NCBI GenBank assembly: GCA_002712885.1
Contig: PAUN01000021.1
Coordinates: 1,668 to 45,803 of the forward strand
Direction: 5' to 3'
From: Acidobacteriota bacterium
GTDB taxonomy: Bacteria; Acidobacteriota; Vicinamibacteria; Vicinamibacterales; UBA8438
DNA: 44,136 bases
Shown piece by piece: positions 42,502-44,136 of the stretch (position 1 is the first letter of the stretch; each line of letters starts with the position of its first letter). Under the pieces are notes generated by a model. That model was not told the DNA's origin. It saw nothing but the letters and a program-made list of their open reading frames with translations, and did no database searches. The position numbers and the translations under genes are program-made.

Positions 42502-44136
42502 CTATTCCGGCGGCAACCGATACGCCAACAACTGACCGGACTCGCCGCTCCCGCTGACCGCGACCACGAGGTATTGAACGCCATCGAGCACGTAGGTCAT
42601 CGGGGATCCTGTTTGCGGCGCGGGCATGTAAACCTCGCCGACCTCCGACCCGGTCATCTTGTCGTAGGCCCGCAACATCGCGCCGCGCGCCCCGGACGGC
42701 GTCGTGAACATCCCGCCCTCGCCGGCGATGACCAGCGTCTTCGTGTTGAGCGTGCCGATACGCCCGACCCGACCCGTGCGCGGCACCTCCACACCCTGGA
42801 GCCGCGGGTGGTTCCGAATGTTGTCCGGCGTCGCCCCGTGCGGTACCTGCCAGAGAATCTCCCCACGGTTGAGGTCGATGGCCGTGATCCGTCCCCATGG
42901 TGGCTTGATGATCGGGATCCCGTCAATCGTGAGCGCGGCGTCCCGGGCGGTGACCTCAGACGTCCGACCGCGGATGAAATCCATGTCGGATCGCTCCGGG
43001 TCGTTGATCAGCCCCAGCGACACTACCTGGGTGTAGGTATACAGATAGATGATGCCAGTCTCCGGATCGAGCGACCCGCCGGGCCAGTTGGTTCCTCCTG
43101 CCTGGGACGGCAGCATCAGGGTGCCCCAGGGGCCCTCCGGCACCGAGACCATGGGCGGCGTAAAGATCGGACCGACCCGATAATTCGACACGATCTGCTC
43201 CGCCTCGGCCCGGAGCTCTGGGGTGAAATCGATCAGGTCGTCGAGACCCACGCCCTGACGGTCGTAGGCCGGTGGCCTGGTCGGATACGGCTGCGTGAGC
43301 GCAAGCAACTCGCCCGGCACGGTCGACGCTTCGACCGCCCGTTCCTCGATCGGCCAGACGGGCTCGCCGGTCTCGCGGTCGAACACATACAGCCAAGTCT
43401 GCTTGCTGGGCTGTGCAATCGCCTTGATCTCCCGTCCGTCGACGGTGATGTCGACCAGGATCGGCGCACATGGCAGGTCCCAGTCCCAGACATCGTGGTG
43501 GATGAACTGGTAGTACCAGAGCCGCTCGCCGGTCTCGATGTCCACCGCCACCAGGCTGTCGGAGAACAAGTTGTCGCCATGCCGGTGGCCCCCGTAGTAG
43601 TCGTTGGTCGGCATCTCGGTCGCGAAGTAGGCGATGCCCAGTTCCGCATCCACCGTCATCTGCCCCCAGACGCCGGCGTTACCCGTATAGCGCCAGGACC
43701 CATTAAGCCAGGTGTCATTGCCGAACTCGTCACCACCCGGAATGGTGTGAAAAATCCACTTGCGCTCGCCAGTAGCGGCGTCGAAACCGCGCACGTGGCC
43801 CTTCACATTCTCCATCGACTCTGGCGCACTCCCCGGCAAGTGCGCGGCGCCGATCAGAATGGTGTCGCCCACGACGAGCGGCGCGGCGTGGAGACCGACC
43901 TCCCCGGTGACCAGGTCGATATCCTGATCCATGTTCAGTTTCAGATCGACGATTCCGTCAGTGCCGAAACCCGCAATCCGTTGCCCGGTGGCCGCGCTGA
44001 GCGCGAGTAACTGGTACCCCGGCGTGACGTAGAGGATCTGGCCGGCCCCACCGTCGTCTCGATAGGCCAGGCCACGCCCTGACAGACGACGCGGCGCCGC
44101 CGAGCCGCGCTCGCCCTCATCCAGACGATGCATCCA
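42502..44136 (-). CDS. PQQ-dependent dehydrogenase (Gcd-type), 5' end cut by window edge
   Basis: At least 544 codons; the frame is open to the right edge, so the signal peptide and first blades lie outside. Blades: YVTPGYQLLALSAATGQRIA, FDAATGERKWIFHTIPGGDE, FGNDTWLNGSWRYTGNAGVW, IETGERLWYYQFIHHDVWDW, PCAPILVDITVDGREIKAIA, YVFDRETGEPVWPIEERAVE, IDLNRGEILWQVPHG and the closing TGSPMTYVLDGVQYLVVAVS. It is a close relative of the 33633-35750 dehydrogenase, with the same order of motifs. Its substrate is unknown; no heme site is in the visible part. First gene of the minus-strand operon with CHEGN paralog 5 and the alcohol dehydrogenase. Confidence 0.9.
   Translation of the reverse strand, partial: WMHRLDEGERGSAAPRRLSGRGLAYRDDGGAGQILYVTPGYQLLALSAATGQRIAGFGTDGIVDLKLNMDQDIDLVTGEVGLHAAPLVVGDTILIGAAHLPGSAPESMENVKGHVRGFDAATGERKWIFHTIPGGDEFGNDTWLNGSWRYTGNAGVWGQMTVDAELGIAYFATEMPTNDYYGGHRHGDNLFSDSLVAVDIETGERLWYYQFIHHDVWDWDLPCAPILVDITVDGREIKAIAQPSKQTWLYVFDRETGEPVWPIEERAVEASTVPGELLALTQPYPTRPPAYDRQGVGLDDLIDFTPELRAEAEQIVSNYRVGPIFTPPMVSVPEGPWGTLMLPSQAGGTNWPGGSLDPETGIIYLYTYTQVVSLGLINDPERSDMDFIRGRTSEVTARDAALTIDGIPIIKPPWGRITAIDLNRGEILWQVPHGATPDNIRNHPRLQGVEVPRTGRVGRIGTLNTKTLVIAGEGGMFTTPSGARGAMLRAYDKMTGSEVGEVYMPAPQTGSPMTYVLDGVQYLVVAVSGSGESGQLLAYRLPPE

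Overview
The window is high-GC bacterial DNA, densely coding, with no phage, integrase, insertion sequence, tRNA, rRNA or CRISPR that I could see. The gene repertoire points to Acidobacteriota, most likely a Vicinamibacteria-type lineage: paired DUF1592/DUF1552 proteins, many exported quinoproteins (PQQ enzymes), exported ankyrin proteins and several secreted proteins ending in a CHEGN motif. This placement is inferred from gene content and is not proven.

Layout. 1-4342 is a housekeeping block: a divergent YdcF-like protein, then a tightly coupled operon of a cell-wall amidase, a GerMN protein, RNase PH and the XTP/dITP pyrophosphatase RdgB. The last gene has no ATG, GTG or TTG start and lies in the same frame as rph behind one TAG. 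4420-7740 holds a DinB-like protein, a histidine-kinase relic, pyruvate kinase and the first CHEGN protein. 7754-13156 is an eroded stretch. It carries an apparently exported FkbM methyltransferase, a glutamate-synthase relic with a nonsense codon, a polytopic membrane protein, a quinoprotein relic, the second CHEGN protein, a pterin dehydratase and a DUF1579-like fragment. 13342-17075 has a PQQ sugar dehydrogenase, a small secreted protein behind a hairpin-rich leader, and a porin.

17336-31142 is the most striking part. Two three-gene cassettes (DUF1592 cytochrome, Tat-exported DUF1552 protein, exported ankyrin-repeat protein) lie in inverted orientation and point at each other. Between them sit an M3 metallopeptidase, translationally coupled to the first cassette, and a c-type cytochrome with an unassigned C-terminal domain. 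31425-44136 is a quinoprotein island. It contains an operon of NHL-propeller lipoprotein, CHEGN protein, PQQ dehydrogenase and DUF3179 protein. A lone CHEGN gene, an apparently exported HpcH/HpaI-type aldolase, and a second operon of PQQ dehydrogenase, CHEGN protein and PQQ alcohol dehydrogenase follow; the last operon runs off the right edge.

How it may fit together (inference): most of the window encodes periplasmic or surface proteins. The quinoproteins would oxidise alcohols or sugars in the periplasm and pass electrons to c-type cytochromes. The CHEGN proteins touch quinoprotein genes in three of five cases and may be accessory or substrate-handling partners. The two ankyrin/DUF cassettes look like one duplicated, functionally undescribed export-and-redox module.
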